Shown in pieces: positions 13,922 through 22,677 of a DNA stretch of 32,623 bases. The notes beneath the pieces are model-generated. The model searched no databases. It worked only from the letters and a program-made list of their open reading frames with translations, and was not told where the DNA came from. The first letter of the stretch is position 1. Every line of letters starts with the position of its first letter. The position numbers were made by a program, and so were the translations under genes. The stretch lies in contig JAUVIR010000038.1 of the NCBI GenBank assembly GCA_030592645.1, positions 1-32,623 of the forward strand. The letters are read 5' to 3'. This DNA comes from Candidatus Fermentibacterota bacterium. Its GTDB lineage: Bacteria > Fermentibacterota > Fermentibacteria > Fermentibacterales > JCC-6.

Positions 13922-16099
13922 TCAGGGATCCTGCGCAAGAAGTTCCTCCAATTCCATTGCGGTTCCCACCGGGAGGCTGCATGCACCGCCTCTGCAGACG
14001 TAGGCTGCAGGTATAACTGAAGTATCGGAAATATCCGGAGCCCATGCTGGACCCTCCGAAGCATCTTCAGGATCCATCAGCAGCACGGTTGTCCATGGCC
14101 TGTACCCCGTTCGCAGTACTGTGAGCATCTCCAGCAGCACAGGATCATCGAGTTCGCCCATGAGAAGAACTTCCGTTCCCCCGTTCCTTCCGTACATTAT
14201 CCCGGATAACAACATGGAATAGGCTGTGGGCTCCGCGGATACGGATGCGCCGAATGCCGACTCGATCCCTGAAGCATTTTCTAAGTACCCGGGATCTCCG
14301 ATGATCTTCCAAAGTGTTATGAGATTGCCCAGTTCCACCGAATTTCCTGAAGGTACGGCACCATCGTAGGATTCCTTCAGCCTTGGGATCTGAGGGTCCG
14401 CGTAATCACCTGTGAAGAAGTAACCCCCTCCAGACTCGTCCGCGAAGCGGTTATCAAGAACACTCTGAAGCTCAACAGCGGCAGTGAGGTACTGCTGCTG
14501 CATGGAAGCACTGTAAAGCTCAAGGCAGCCCCATATCAGGAATACGTAATCATCAAGGAACGCATCCGGGCCCTGTCTGCCCCCGGCGAAGCTGTGGATA
14601 AGCCTCTTATCGTCAGTCATCATCCTGTCCCTGATGAACTCAAAGGCTTCAACTGCGGCATCAAGATACTCCGGATCATTCAGAACGATGGAGGCCCTCG
14701 CCAGGGCAGCTATCATCAGTCCGTTCCAGTCGGCCAGAATCTTTTCATCCCGAAATGGTACCGGCCGGCTTTCTCTCGAGAGGAGGAGAGTCCGCCTGAC
14801 GGCGGAAATGACATCCTGCAGCTCCCCCGGCGAGGTCATAGTAGAGGAACAGTTCTCCCTGGTCAAGTGGAGTATGTTCCTGCGATTATTTAACGCTCCG
14901 GCTTCAGTAAAGTTCCCGGATTCAGTAACGTTCCAATACCCGGCTGCAGCCTGCAGCTCAGCAGGAGTGAGTATTCGGGACATCTCATCGAGGCTCCAAG
15001 TGTAGAAAGCGCCCTCACCTCCTTCACTATCGGCATCTTCGGAGGAGTAGAACGCACCATCAGCTGAAGTCATATCATGCAGGACGTACTCAAGAATTTC
15101 CCTGGCTGCAGTGGCGAAGAACTCATCTTCCGTTGCCCCGTAAGCCTCAAGGAAAGCCATTGTAAGCAGAGCCTGATCGTAGAGCATCTTCTCGAAGTGG
15201 GGTACCAGCCATTCCCTGTCCGTTGAGTATCGATGAACACCGAAACCCAGCTGATCGTATATCCCGCCGCAGCGGATAGCCCGGAGAGTAGTCGAGACCA
15301 TATCGAGGGCATCCTGCTCTCCCGTTGCGCTCCAGTACCGGAGCAGAAAGAGCAGATTATGCGGGGAGGGGAACTTAGGAGCATTTCCGAACCCTCCAAA
15401 CTCCGTATCGAAAGAATCCCTGAATGCAGAGAAACTGCTGTCGGCAACGCCCTGTGAAGGTACCCTGGAAACCTCTGAAACCTGGCGGCTGTGAATAACA
15501 ACAGTCTCTATTTGGGCAGCCTGCGCGACTATTTCCTCCCTGCCGGTCTCCCACTGCCTCGCAACTGCAGGTATCAGCTGCATCATGCCGGTCCTCCCGA
15601 ACGAAGCATTCTTAGGGATATATGTTGCAGCATAGAAGGGGTCACCTTCCGGCGTCATTATCACCGTCATGGGCCAGCCTCCGCCGCCGGTCATGGCCAC
15701 AGTGAATCTCATATATAAATTATCGATATCCGGACGCTCTTCCCTGTCCACTTTGATGCAGATGAACGTATCGTTCAGAAGGGTGGCCACTTCAGGGTCC
15801 TCAAAACTCTCCTCTTCCATGACATGGCACCAGTGGCAGGAGGAGTAGCCGATCGAAAGGAATATGGGCTTATCTTCCGCCACTGCGGTTTCGAAGGCTT
15901 CATCCCCCCACGGATACCAGTTGACCGGATTATCAGCGTGCGCGAGGAGATAAGCACTTGTTTCCCCTGAAAGCCTGTTCATCCCATCTGCAATGTCATC
16001 CATACCATCTATCCTTTCAGAATTGCCGATATCGATGCACCCAGTCATCATCACAACTGATACCAGCGACAATATGCGGATAATCAAATCATTTTTCAC
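13922..16099 (-). CDS. YyaL/DUF255 thioredoxin-fold protein, predicted lipoprotein
   Basis: About 725 aa from the GTG at 16099; an ATG at 16120 and a longer frame to 16207 also exist. The GTG was chosen because GGGGG lies about 11 nt upstream and because it yields a clean lipoprotein signal ([16 protein letters not shown], Cys21). Domains: an N-terminal thioredoxin-like DUF255 domain with [30 protein letters not shown] (C88, C91) and [10 protein letters not shown], then an alpha/alpha six-barrel region with [29 protein letters not shown] ADWNGLM and the GGGYFFT segment. Family members (SPATA20/YyaL) are usually cytoplasmic and poorly characterised. A lipid-anchored version is less common. The reaction is unknown, but CxWC suggests thiol redox chemistry in the envelope. 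Confidence 0.88.
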   Translation of the reverse strand: MKNDLIIRILSLVSVVMMTGCIDIGNSERIDGMDDIADGMNRLSGETSAYLLAHADNPVNWYPWGDEAFETAVAEDKPIFLSIGYSSCHWCHVMEEESFEDPEVATLLNDTFICIKVDREERPDIDNLYMRFTVAMTGGGGWPMTVIMTPEGDPFYAATYIPKNASFGRTGMMQLIPAVARQWETGREEIVAQAAQIETVVIHSRQVSEVSRVPSQGVADSSFSAFRDSFDTEFGGFGNAPKFPSPHNLLFLLRYWSATGEQDALDMVSTTLRAIRCGGIYDQLGFGVHRYSTDREWLVPHFEKMLYDQALLTMAFLEAYGATEDEFFATAAREILEYVLHDMTSADGAFYSSEDADSEGGEGAFYTWSLDEMSRILTPAELQAAAGYWNVTESGNFTEAGALNNRRNILHLTRENCSSTMTSPGELQDVISAVRRTLLLSRESRPVPFRDEKILADWNGLMIAALARASIVLNDPEYLDAAVEAFEFIRDRMMTDDKRLIHSFAGGRQGPDAFLDDYVFLIWGCLELYSASMQQQYLTAAVELQSVLDNRFADESGGGYFFTGDYADPQIPRLKESYDGAVPSGNSVELGNLITLWKIIGDPGYLENASGIESAFGASVSAEPTAYSMLLSGIMYGRNGGTEVLLMGELDDPVLLEMLTVLRTGYRPWTTVLLMDPEDASEGPAWAPDISDTSVIPAAYVCRGGACSLPVGTAMELEELLAQDP

Positions 16100-16188
16100 A
16101 GTGAAGCAATCCCCCTTCATCTCGAGGAATAAACCGGAATGCAGCTTCCTGGTTCCTGAGCGCGGGATTAAGCAGAAGAAGAGATGGA

Positions 16189-16647
16189 TCAGCGCAAAAC
16201 ACGCCAATCATGACCGCAATATCTGCACAGTGTGCGAAACACGCGGACGGTGGAGATTCGCTGTGATGTCATGTTCATCTGTTGTGACGTAGTATAGGAT
16301 CCTTCCGGCTGCAGAGGACCTCTTGCGAAAAACCGGCGGCACTGGGGGCAGCGGCGGGAAGAGAGAAGAAGCCAGAACAGAAACAGCACTATTCCCCCTC
16401 CAACACAATACAGAACAGGGATCAGAGATGATGGAACCCGCATAATAAGAACACTCAATCCAAAGAGCAGTATTCCGAGAAAGATGGTAAGACCTGCAAG
16501 GAAGGGTAACTGTTTGAGCTGCTTCTTAGCGATGAGGTCCAGCGCTTCGTGGTATCCGGAATGATCTGCCTTCTCATCCGGCCATTCGAATGTATCAGTT
16601 TCGTCGCTTTGCAGATCAGAGTTGAAATCGTCAGTTTTCTTCGACAT
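16189..16647 (-). CDS. Small membrane protein with C-terminal zinc ribbon
   Basis: 152 aa. An acidic N-terminal 40 residues is followed by two adjacent transmembrane helices ([20 protein letters not shown] and [20 protein letters not shown]), then a soluble tail with CPQC and CRYC, a four-cysteine zinc-ribbon pattern. A GAGGAAAC ribosome site precedes the ATG. It has no recognised catalytic motif. Its stop lies about 90 nt before the lipoprotein start of the YyaL-like gene, so the two may be co-transcribed. I do not recognise a named family. Confidence 0.72.
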   Translation of the reverse strand: MSKKTDDFNSDLQSDETDTFEWPDEKADHSGYHEALDLIAKKQLKQLPFLAGLTIFLGILLFGLSVLIMRVPSSLIPVLYCVGGGIVLFLFWLLLSSRRCPQCRRFFARGPLQPEGSYTTSQQMNMTSQRISTVRVFRTLCRYCGHDWRVLR

Positions 16648-16720
16648 GTTTCCTCACAAACCGGTTTTCGTTCTGTCCTGTACAGGAATTCCAATAAAGA
16701 TACATACTCGAAAAGGAAAT

Positions 16721-18217
16721 TCATAACTTCGGGGATAATCGCAGTTTTCCGTCCCAGATATTCCACTGAACACTCGTTGTATGACCCAGGAATTCTCTAT
16801 CATGACTGACCAGCACCAGGGCGCCTGTGTAATCACTGAGCGCTTCCTCAAGACATTCCACTGATGGCAGATCCATGTGATTAGTGGGTTCGTCCATGAT
16901 AACAAGCCATGGCGTTTTCGAAAGGCCTAGTGCCAGCAGCAGTTTTCTTGATTCCCCCGGACTGGGCACTTCGGAACTCAGCAGCCTTTCCGGATCACTG
17001 CCAAGCCTTCTTACAATAGTCATTATCTGCCCGAGATCTTCTCTGGAGAGTTTCTTAACATCTTGCAGAACACCGCTGCACTGATGGGCCGTGATCTCCT
17101 GCGGAATCCAGAGCAACTTTTCAGGGGGGCATTTCAGTTCTGATCTGAGATGGTTAAGAAGTGTGGTTTTCCCTGTTCCATTTCCGCCGGTTAATGCTAT
17201 TCTCTCTTCCGGTCGGATTCCAAGGCGCGGGTACAGGAGGACTGTCTTACCGATCCGAATCTCCCCCGGCTGCATATCAAGAAGACAGTGTCTGGTGGAT
17301 ATTCCCCCGGACAGTTCAACACCGGTTCCATAAGTCTTCCTGTATTTAATGGATTCCATGTGTTCTTTCGCTCTATCTGCTCTCGCAGTGGCTTCCCTGC
17401 TTCTCCGCCCTGCATTCTGGACTCTACTGGTATACTGGGATGGACCATCGTAATTGTACTTGCAGATATCCTTGAAGGATATGCGCTTCCCGGAGAGACG
17501 GGCCTGTACCGTCCTGGCTTGTATCATCTTTTTCCTTGCATCCCGTTTCAATTGAGTGTACTTTACTCCGGCTCTTTTCCTCTTTCCCGCAAGGTTTTCC
17601 TGTTTTTCGCTTTCAGCCCTCATCGCTGATGTATAGCCTGCCCTGTATAACTGTATCCCTTCGGGAAAGAACAGAGCGCAGGAAGTGCACAGCGAATCCA
17701 TCGCATTCCTGTCGTGGCTTACCAGCAGACCGCAACCATGGTACTCCCTCATTGCTCTGATCAGAAGGGATCTGCCATCCGTATCAAGATGATTGAAAGG
17801 TTCATCCAGAGCCAGAACAGAGGGTCGAGTCCATATAGCGGCGGCAATCTGCAGGCGTCTTCGCTCACCGTAGGAAAGGGTATCCCATCTCTCTCCCCAG
17901 TCATCTCCAATTTTGAGAATGTCCCTCAATCTGATGGACTCCGAGGACCAGTCGATTAGAAATTCATCCAGATACTCAGGTGAATAGTCCGTTCTCTGAG
18001 GACAATAGGTTGTGATTCCGCAAGAGACTATCGAGCCTGTATCAGGTGTCAGCAGTCCCGTCGCGAGCTTCAGTAGAGTCGTTTTGCCGCAGCCGTTGGC
18101 TCCGGCAAACGCAGTCCAGCCTGAGTCGAGATTTAAGGAAACAGAATTGACCGCCTGCTGATTTGAACCGGGGTATGTGTATGAGACATCGCTGAAACGC
18201 AAGTATGTTTGATACAT
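16721..18217 (-). CDS. ABC-F family ATPase (ribosome-associated, possible antibiotic resistance or translation factor)
   Basis: 498 aa with two ABC domains and no transmembrane segments. First domain: Walker A GANGCGKTT (39-47), signature LSYGERRR, Walker B VLALDEPFNHLD. Second domain: Walker A GGNGTGKTT, a degenerate signature SPGESRK, Walker B LVIMDEPTNHMD, then VLVSHDREFL. The inter-domain linker is highly basic (KRKRAGVKY, KRDARKKMIQ), as expected for the ribosome-contacting P-site interaction motif. ABC-F proteins bind the ribosomal E site and either rescue stalled ribosomes or displace antibiotics. A 5' leader with a mini-ORF and a hairpin that masks the ribosome site resembles antibiotic-sensing attenuators of resistance ABC-Fs. 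It follows htpG, with a large inverted repeat between. Confidence 0.9.
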   Translation of the reverse strand: MYQTYLRFSDVSYTYPGSNQQAVNSVSLNLDSGWTAFAGANGCGKTTLLKLATGLLTPDTGSIVSCGITTYCPQRTDYSPEYLDEFLIDWSSESIRLRDILKIGDDWGERWDTLSYGERRRLQIAAAIWTRPSVLALDEPFNHLDTDGRSLLIRAMREYHGCGLLVSHDRNAMDSLCTSCALFFPEGIQLYRAGYTSAMRAESEKQENLAGKRKRAGVKYTQLKRDARKKMIQARTVQARLSGKRISFKDICKYNYDGPSQYTSRVQNAGRRSREATARADRAKEHMESIKYRKTYGTGVELSGGISTRHCLLDMQPGEIRIGKTVLLYPRLGIRPEERIALTGGNGTGKTTLLNHLRSELKCPPEKLLWIPQEITAHQCSGVLQDVKKLSREDLGQIMTIVRRLGSDPERLLSSEVPSPGESRKLLLALGLSKTPWLVIMDEPTNHMDLPSVECLEEALSDYTGALVLVSHDREFLGHTTSVQWNIWDGKLRLSPKL

Positions 18218-18274
18218 GAAAATCCTTTCTGAAAATACTGCCTTGAACTGCTGTTTTCAGAAAGAAATGCCCAT
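18218..18274 (-). promoter_or_regulatory. Attenuator-like leader of the ABC-F gene: 5-codon uORF plus ribosome-site-masking hairpin
   Basis: Minus-strand leader. A mini-ORF ATG GGC ATT TCT TTC TGA (18274-18257, peptide MGISF) ends inside the 5' arm of a perfect 11-bp inverted repeat (18264-18254 with 18235-18225, arms CTTTCTGAAAA and TTTTCAGAAAG). The ABC-F ribosome site AAAGGA (18228-18223) overlaps the 3' arm and stands 5 nt before the ATG. A ribosome stalled on the mini-ORF would open the stem and free the site. The layout is seen; the drug-response role is inferred from erm/ABC-F attenuators. Confidence 0.5.
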
Positions 18275-18298
18275 GCTTCACCATCCTGTGTGGTTGGG

Positions 18299-18360
18299 AG
18301 GGCCGGGCGTCACTTATGGTCACTTGCAAAGGTAAGTGACCATAAGTGACGCCCGGCCCT
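18299..18360. repeat. Perfect 27-bp inverted repeat with 8-nt loop between htpG and the ABC-F gene
   Basis: Arms 18299-18325 and 18334-18360 are exactly complementary, with a GC-rich base (AGGGCCGGGCG) and an AT-richer tip that itself repeats GTCACTTATG/GTCACTT. It begins 3 nt after the htpG stop. A T-run follows it on the plus strand, not on the minus strand on which htpG is transcribed. It may be an htpG terminator or mRNA 3' stabiliser, a bidirectional terminator, or a small palindromic mobile repeat. No second copy is seen in the window. Confidence 0.7.
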
Positions 18361-18363
18361 TTT

Positions 18364-20226
18364 TTATTTGAGCAGGTCGGTTATCCGCCTGCCGAAATCA
18401 GCAGGATTATCGGGTCTTGCGCCTGCCAAAACTGTACCAAGATCGAAGAGTATCTGCACGTAATCCTTCAGCCTGTCTCCGGATCTATCCTTATCGTAAA
18501 GATCCTGGAGTGTTGTAATAACCGGATGAACAGGATTCAGCTCCAGTATTTTCTTCGCATCCGGAAGTTCCTGATTCATGGATCTCATCATCTGCCTGAG
18601 CATATCACCCGGATCGTTCCTGCCGCTGACCAGAATGCAGGGGCTTTCCTTAAGCCTCGGTGAGAATCTGACGGCCTCCACCCTCTCTCCCAGCTGATCC
18701 ATAATGTATTCAAGCAGGCCCGAGAAAGTCTCTTCAGCGTTCTTCTTCTCAGCCTTCTCGGCATCACTGAGATCCTCTTCATCTACTTCCTTCAGAAGTG
18801 ATACGAGCTTCATTCCCCTGTACTCGCCGAGGGACTGAAGCATGAACTCATCTACAGGGCTGTCGAAGAGAAGAACTGTAGCATCTGATTTACCCACGGA
18901 TTCGAGGTACGGTGATGATGCAAGTTCCTTCCTGTCTGTTCCCGTAATGTAATAGAGACGCTCTGTGCCCTCGGGAAGTTCCTCAACCAGTTTCCGGAAG
19001 CTCTTCTGCTCGTCTCCACTTCGGGATGTCCATACCAGCAGAAGGTCGGCAAGCTCCTCCCTGTGCTGCATATCAGCGTAGATTCCTTCCTTGATCATAT
19101 CCCCGAAATTGGTGAAAAATATACGATACTTATCTATATCGTTTTCAAGCATATCCCCGAACCACCCCAGAACCTTGCCGGTAAGGGCTTTTCTTATGGT
19201 CCTGACGGTTCTGTTCTCCTGAAGGGTTTCTCTGGAAATATTCAGCGGAAGATCGCTTGATTCAACCACACCCTTGATGAAACGGAGATACTTCGGCAGG
19301 AGTTCATCCGCCTCCTCCTCTATCATGACCTTCTTTATGAAGAGTCTCACGCCGGTTTTGTAGTCAGGCATGAGCATATCCATCGTTCGCAGGGAAGGTA
19401 TGAAAAGCAGCGAGTAGAATTCAGTGGTGCCCTCCGCGTGGAATACAAGCCTGGATAGCGGTTCCTGCGAGTCGAAGCTCAGGTGTCTGTAGAATTCATT
19501 GTACTCCTCATCGGAAACATCATCTTCGGACCTGGTCCAGATGGGTTTCTGGGAATTCACCGGTTCCTTTTCCCAGTCACTGTCATCATCCGACTTTATA
19601 TAGACCGGATACGAGATGAAATCGGAGTACTTCCGTACGAGTTCCCTGAGTTTGTAGCTTTTAAGGTATTCGTCCATATCCTTCTTCAGATGAAGGATAA
19701 CACTTGTTCCCTCAGGAATATCTTCCTCTTCAGTGATGGTGAACGTATCGTGCCCTGTAGAAGTCCATCGGTGACCGGGTTCCCCGCTTCCCATCTTTCT
19801 GGAAATAACCTCAACCTTATCAGCAACCATGAATATGGAGTAGAAACCCACGCCGAACTGGCCTATGAATTCGGGTGTTTTCTCTCCATCAGGTGCGCTT
19901 AACCCCTCCAGAAAGCTACCGGTTCCCGATCTGGCAATTGTACCGAGTTCCTTCGCCATCTCATCCCCGGTCATACCGATCCCATTGTCACGGATGGTGA
20001 GATTGCCTTTTTCCTCATCCGGAAGAATGTCGATCCTGGGCTTCCTGTCGACATCCAGTTCCGGAGTTGTAAGCATTTTAAAACGGAGCAGATCAAGTGC
20101 ATCGGATGAATTCGATATAAGCTCACGAAGGAAAATGTCAGGATGTGAATAAAGGCTGTTGATTACGATATCAAGAACTTTTTTTGTCTCTGCCTTGAAT
20201 TTCAGTTTTCTCGAATGACCGGACAT
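18364..20226 (-). CDS. htpG: Molecular chaperone HtpG (bacterial Hsp90)
   Basis: 620 aa from the ATG at 20226, which has GAAGGTGG upstream. The longer frame to 20358 overlaps the preceding gene and adds no conserved sequence. The GHKL ATPase domain shows INSLYSHPDIFLRELISNSSDALD, DNGIGM, GTIARSGTGSF and GQFGVGFYSIFMVAD. The middle domain carries the catalytic-arginine region (LPLNISRETLQENRTVRTI). The C-terminal dimerisation domain contains LELNPVHPVI. Length is typical (600-640 aa). It assists late folding of client proteins in the cytoplasm, driven by ATP. It follows the sulfatase-like gene with a 34-nt gap and may be read from the mla operon or from a promoter inside it. No CIRCE element is present. 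Confidence 0.97.
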   Translation of the reverse strand: MSGHSRKLKFKAETKKVLDIVINSLYSHPDIFLRELISNSSDALDLLRFKMLTTPELDVDRKPRIDILPDEEKGNLTIRDNGIGMTGDEMAKELGTIARSGTGSFLEGLSAPDGEKTPEFIGQFGVGFYSIFMVADKVEVISRKMGSGEPGHRWTSTGHDTFTITEEEDIPEGTSVILHLKKDMDEYLKSYKLRELVRKYSDFISYPVYIKSDDDSDWEKEPVNSQKPIWTRSEDDVSDEEYNEFYRHLSFDSQEPLSRLVFHAEGTTEFYSLLFIPSLRTMDMLMPDYKTGVRLFIKKVMIEEEADELLPKYLRFIKGVVESSDLPLNISRETLQENRTVRTIRKALTGKVLGWFGDMLENDIDKYRIFFTNFGDMIKEGIYADMQHREELADLLLVWTSRSGDEQKSFRKLVEELPEGTERLYYITGTDRKELASSPYLESVGKSDATVLLFDSPVDEFMLQSLGEYRGMKLVSLLKEVDEEDLSDAEKAEKKNAEETFSGLLEYIMDQLGERVEAVRFSPRLKESPCILVSGRNDPGDMLRQMMRSMNQELPDAKKILELNPVHPVITTLQDLYDKDRSGDRLKDYVQILFDLGTVLAGARPDNPADFGRRITDLLK

Positions 20227-20260
20227 AGTACCACCTTCTCTATTATTGATTGATTTTTCT

Positions 20261-21184
20261 TCAGCGGATCCTGCCCTCCAGAAACGGTACCTGAAATACT
20301 TTTTCGTGAAAAACAGGTCCGTGTCCGAAATAACCATTCTCGCCAAAAAGTTCCCCATGATCAGAAGTCACGGTTATGTAGGTCTTCTCCGGTACGATAT
20401 CGAACAGCTTCTCAAAGACTGTATCAAGATAGCGTACAGTATCCACCTGCCGGGCGCGAAGACGATCCAGCTGTTCCTGGTCGAAGAACCCGGGCGGTTC
20501 TTCATCCTCTATCAGTTTCCCTCCGACAATATGATCATCCAGATGTTTAAAAAGCCCGTGGACACCGCTTATCATTGGCCAATCACTTCTGGACTCCGAG
20601 GGAAGCGCATAGGGGTAATGGGTTTCACCCACATTCAGCAGATAGAATGACGGTCTGTTCGGACTGAAGGTCATGCAATCCAGCATCGCCGCCATATCGT
20701 TATGCTCCGGCATGAGCTTCCACGAATCAAATCCGCTGTTGACCGGAGTATGACTGTTCAGTACAGGCAGCGAAACCATGGCCCTTGTTATGTATCCAAG
20801 TGAACTCCGAAGAAAATCCGGAAGGTAGAGACGTGGAATAAGGCTTTTGAATTCCACACCTGCCGTTCCAAGCCTCTCGTTGAATCTGAGAAAATCCTTC
20901 TTGTAGTATTCCGATGCAAAAACATGCTTTGGACTGATGTGAGGCATAAGACCCATCAGGAGGTTGTAATGAGAAGGAGCCGTCCAGGATGCGTAGGAAT
21001 AACGCTGCTCCGTCTCACCGAGTTTCATTATGGTTTGCGGTCTGGCTTCCATGAACGTATCGTATCTGCAGCTGTCCAGTATTACAATGATGTAGTTAAG
21101 AAGATCATCGGATGCGGGATCAGGAACCGGGAAAGCTTCTCTTTCTGGTTCGGTGCTCTTCTTATTCCTGCCGAAGAGCCCCAT
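20261..21184 (-). CDS. Alkaline-phosphatase-superfamily (sulfatase-like) hydrolase
   Basis: 307 aa. Sulfatase-fold motifs: NYIIVILDSCRYDTF with the metal-ligand Asp (D37), SYASWTAPSHYNLLMG with Thr68 in the nucleophile position, and VTSDHGELFGENGYFGHG with the distal Asp-His ligands. The formylglycine signature CxPxR of true sulfatases is absent. A Thr nucleophile is usual in phosphoethanolamine or phosphoglycerol transferases and some phosphomonoesterases. It has no signal peptide and no transmembrane segment, so it would be cytoplasmic. It is shorter than most family members (C-terminus ends soon after the VPFLEG motif). It abuts the preceding lipoprotein gene (TAA directly followed by ATG), linking it to the lipid-transport operon. 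The substrate is unknown. Confidence 0.8.
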   Translation of the reverse strand: MGLFGRNKKSTEPEREAFPVPDPASDDLLNYIIVILDSCRYDTFMEARPQTIMKLGETEQRYSYASWTAPSHYNLLMGLMPHISPKHVFASEYYKKDFLRFNERLGTAGVEFKSLIPRLYLPDFLRSSLGYITRAMVSLPVLNSHTPVNSGFDSWKLMPEHNDMAAMLDCMTFSPNRPSFYLLNVGETHYPYALPSESRSDWPMISGVHGLFKHLDDHIVGGKLIEDEEPPGFFDQEQLDRLRARQVDTVRYLDTVFEKLFDIVPEKTYITVTSDHGELFGENGYFGHGPVFHEKVFQVPFLEGRIR

Positions 21185-21811
21185 TTATCGAATAAGAAGC
21201 ATCGCCGACCAGATATCTCCCATGACTTCCTCGCTCCAGATTTTAACGAGGATATTCATCGCTCCGGCAAGCTGAGAATAACTCGGTTCGGAAAGCTCCC
21301 AGTGAAAACGGTAATTCTCCTGGAAAACAAGGTCGAAGTGATTTCCATCGAGCACTGTAACATCAACATCCAGAACAGCTTCCCAACCGCCGGGTACTAC
21401 CCTTCCGCCAAACTCTCTAACAAATCCCTCAACTACAAGGTTCTCCTGCAGCAATGTGGATGTACGCAGCACAGCACCCCAGGCGCCGGCGGAGATCATG
21501 TCCCGGTGAAGTAAGTCGGGAAGAAGCTCTACAGGGCGGCTGCCCCATATATCAGTGGTGGTTTTGTTGATCGTGCCATCTTCGTTCAGAACTATCATCT
21601 GAACTCCCTGAACGGACGGAGATGAAGAAAAGTCCTTTATCTGAACGATCAGATTGGTTGAAGCGGTCCACGGGTCCATCCTGACAGGATCAACTGTCCA
21701 TACAGTCGCTGCTGATTGCGGGTCGCCTCCAATAGGCACATTAACAGTAATGCATGCCGATGAGAACAGAATCGCTGTCAACACAAATAATACAAACGGT
21801 CTGTGCATCAC
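21185..21811 (-). CDS. MlaABC-associated auxiliary lipoprotein (PqiC/ABC_trans_aux-like)
   Basis: 208 aa. The signal peptide (RPFVLFVLTAILFSSAC) ends in a lipobox with Cys at about residue 20. The mature part has the alternating strand pattern of ABC-type transport auxiliary lipoproteins (DUF330/PqiC): TVDPVRMDP, then VQGVQMIVLNEDGTIN, a central W-GSRPVELLPDLL, and LDVDVTVLD with YRFHWELSEPSYSQL. These lipoproteins sit in the outer membrane and form part of MCE transport bridges. The ATG overlaps the mlaD stop (ATGA). Position as fourth gene after mlaE-mlaF-mlaD strongly supports the call. Confidence 0.82.
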   Translation of the reverse strand: MMHRPFVLFVLTAILFSSACITVNVPIGGDPQSAATVWTVDPVRMDPWTASTNLIVQIKDFSSSPSVQGVQMIVLNEDGTINKTTTDIWGSRPVELLPDLLHRDMISAGAWGAVLRTSTLLQENLVVEGFVREFGGRVVPGGWEAVLDVDVTVLDGNHFDLVFQENYRFHWELSEPSYSQLAGAMNILVKIWSEEVMGDIWSAMLLIR

Positions 21812-22677
21812 TGCCAGACCCCCTCTCCTGAAGTCCGAATGAATAGTTCGGATGGATCTCTGCCCAGTATCTCAAGAAAGTTGGACAGGTTGTTCATCAT
21901 CTCCGAGCTGTTGATAAGTAAATCATCTATTTTATACACGAAACGGCCCAGCGGTTCCGAAAGAGCATGCAGTTCTCCAATAAGAGAATCCACGCTTACG
22001 GCAAGTTCCGGCGCCATTGTATCCAGAGTCAGAACAAGCTGGTTCAGATTCCTTCCCAGTCTTGTGTACGTGATAAGCAGTGAATCAAGGTTCTGCGAGT
22101 TACTCAGGATTGATTCCTCTATCTTCTCGATCCTGTCGCTTGCCAGAATGGCATTGGTATTCTCAAGTAGAAGTGTGAATTGATCACTCATATTCTTGAA
22201 ATCAATTTCATGAATTATCTCCGTGATTCTTGTCAACGTTGAAGTTACAGTCTGGATTGCACCTTCACCCACCGGTATCACCTGATACTCCGGCTCAAAA
22301 CCCAGAACAACGGGTTGAATGGTGCGGGTTGAGTCGGCGCTGAGGTTAATCACTCTCAAACCGGTTATTCCTGTGAGCTGCATCACTGCAACAATGGTCG
22401 GATCCACTGAGAAATCAGATCGGATCTTCATGATAACTTCAACTAATCTTTCATCCGGAGCTATATCGATGCTCGATACACTGCCTATTGAAACTCCGTT
22501 ATACATTACACTGCTGCCCTCGCTCAGGCCCTGGACGGACCATGGATAGTAGGATACGTAAGTTGTGGTATTTTTCTCCTTCAATCCTCCGCTGAGCCAG
22601 AATATCAGAAAAATCGTTAAGAAAACTCCAATTGAGAAGAACAATCCAAGTTTGAATTTATTCCCGATCATCGACAT
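21808..22677 (-). CDS. mlaD: MCE-domain protein MlaD
   Basis: 289 aa. One N-terminal transmembrane helix (LGLFFSIGVFLTIFLIFWLS) anchors it in the inner membrane. The MCE domain follows: YVSYYPWSVQGLSEGSSVMYNGVSIGSVSSI, VEVIMKIRSDFSVDP, and MQLTGITGLRVINLS. Residues after about 150 are a long helical segment (LTRITEIIHEIDFKNMSDQF and beyond), which in larger MCE proteins forms a needle or barrel. MlaD hexamers pass phospholipids between membranes. Start region MSMIG has GAGG about 10 nt upstream and overlaps the mlaF stop; the second ATG two codons later is equally possible. Confidence 0.93.
   Translation of the reverse strand: MSMIGNKFKLGLFFSIGVFLTIFLIFWLSGGLKEKNTTTYVSYYPWSVQGLSEGSSVMYNGVSIGSVSSIDIAPDERLVEVIMKIRSDFSVDPTIVAVMQLTGITGLRVINLSADSTRTIQPVVLGFEPEYQVIPVGEGAIQTVTSTLTRITEIIHEIDFKNMSDQFTLLLENTNAILASDRIEKIEESILSNSQNLDSLLITYTRLGRNLNQLVLTLDTMAPELAVSVDSLIGELHALSEPLGRFVYKIDDLLINSSEMMNNLSNFLEILGRDPSELFIRTSGEGVWQ

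Noticed and set aside
18042..18329. 95-codon minus-strand frame overlapping the ABC-F start and the big hairpin
   Set aside because: It reads through the inverted repeat and into ABC-F codons in another frame. The short MGISF frame and the ABC-F start explain the region better.
20150..20260. CIRCE/HrcA operator in front of htpG
   Set aside because: No TTAGCACTC-type inverted repeat is present in the upstream sequence.
20227..20358. 44-residue N-terminal extension of HtpG
   Set aside because: It overlaps the sulfatase-like gene and is not part of the Hsp90 fold. The ATG at 20226 has a good ribosome site.
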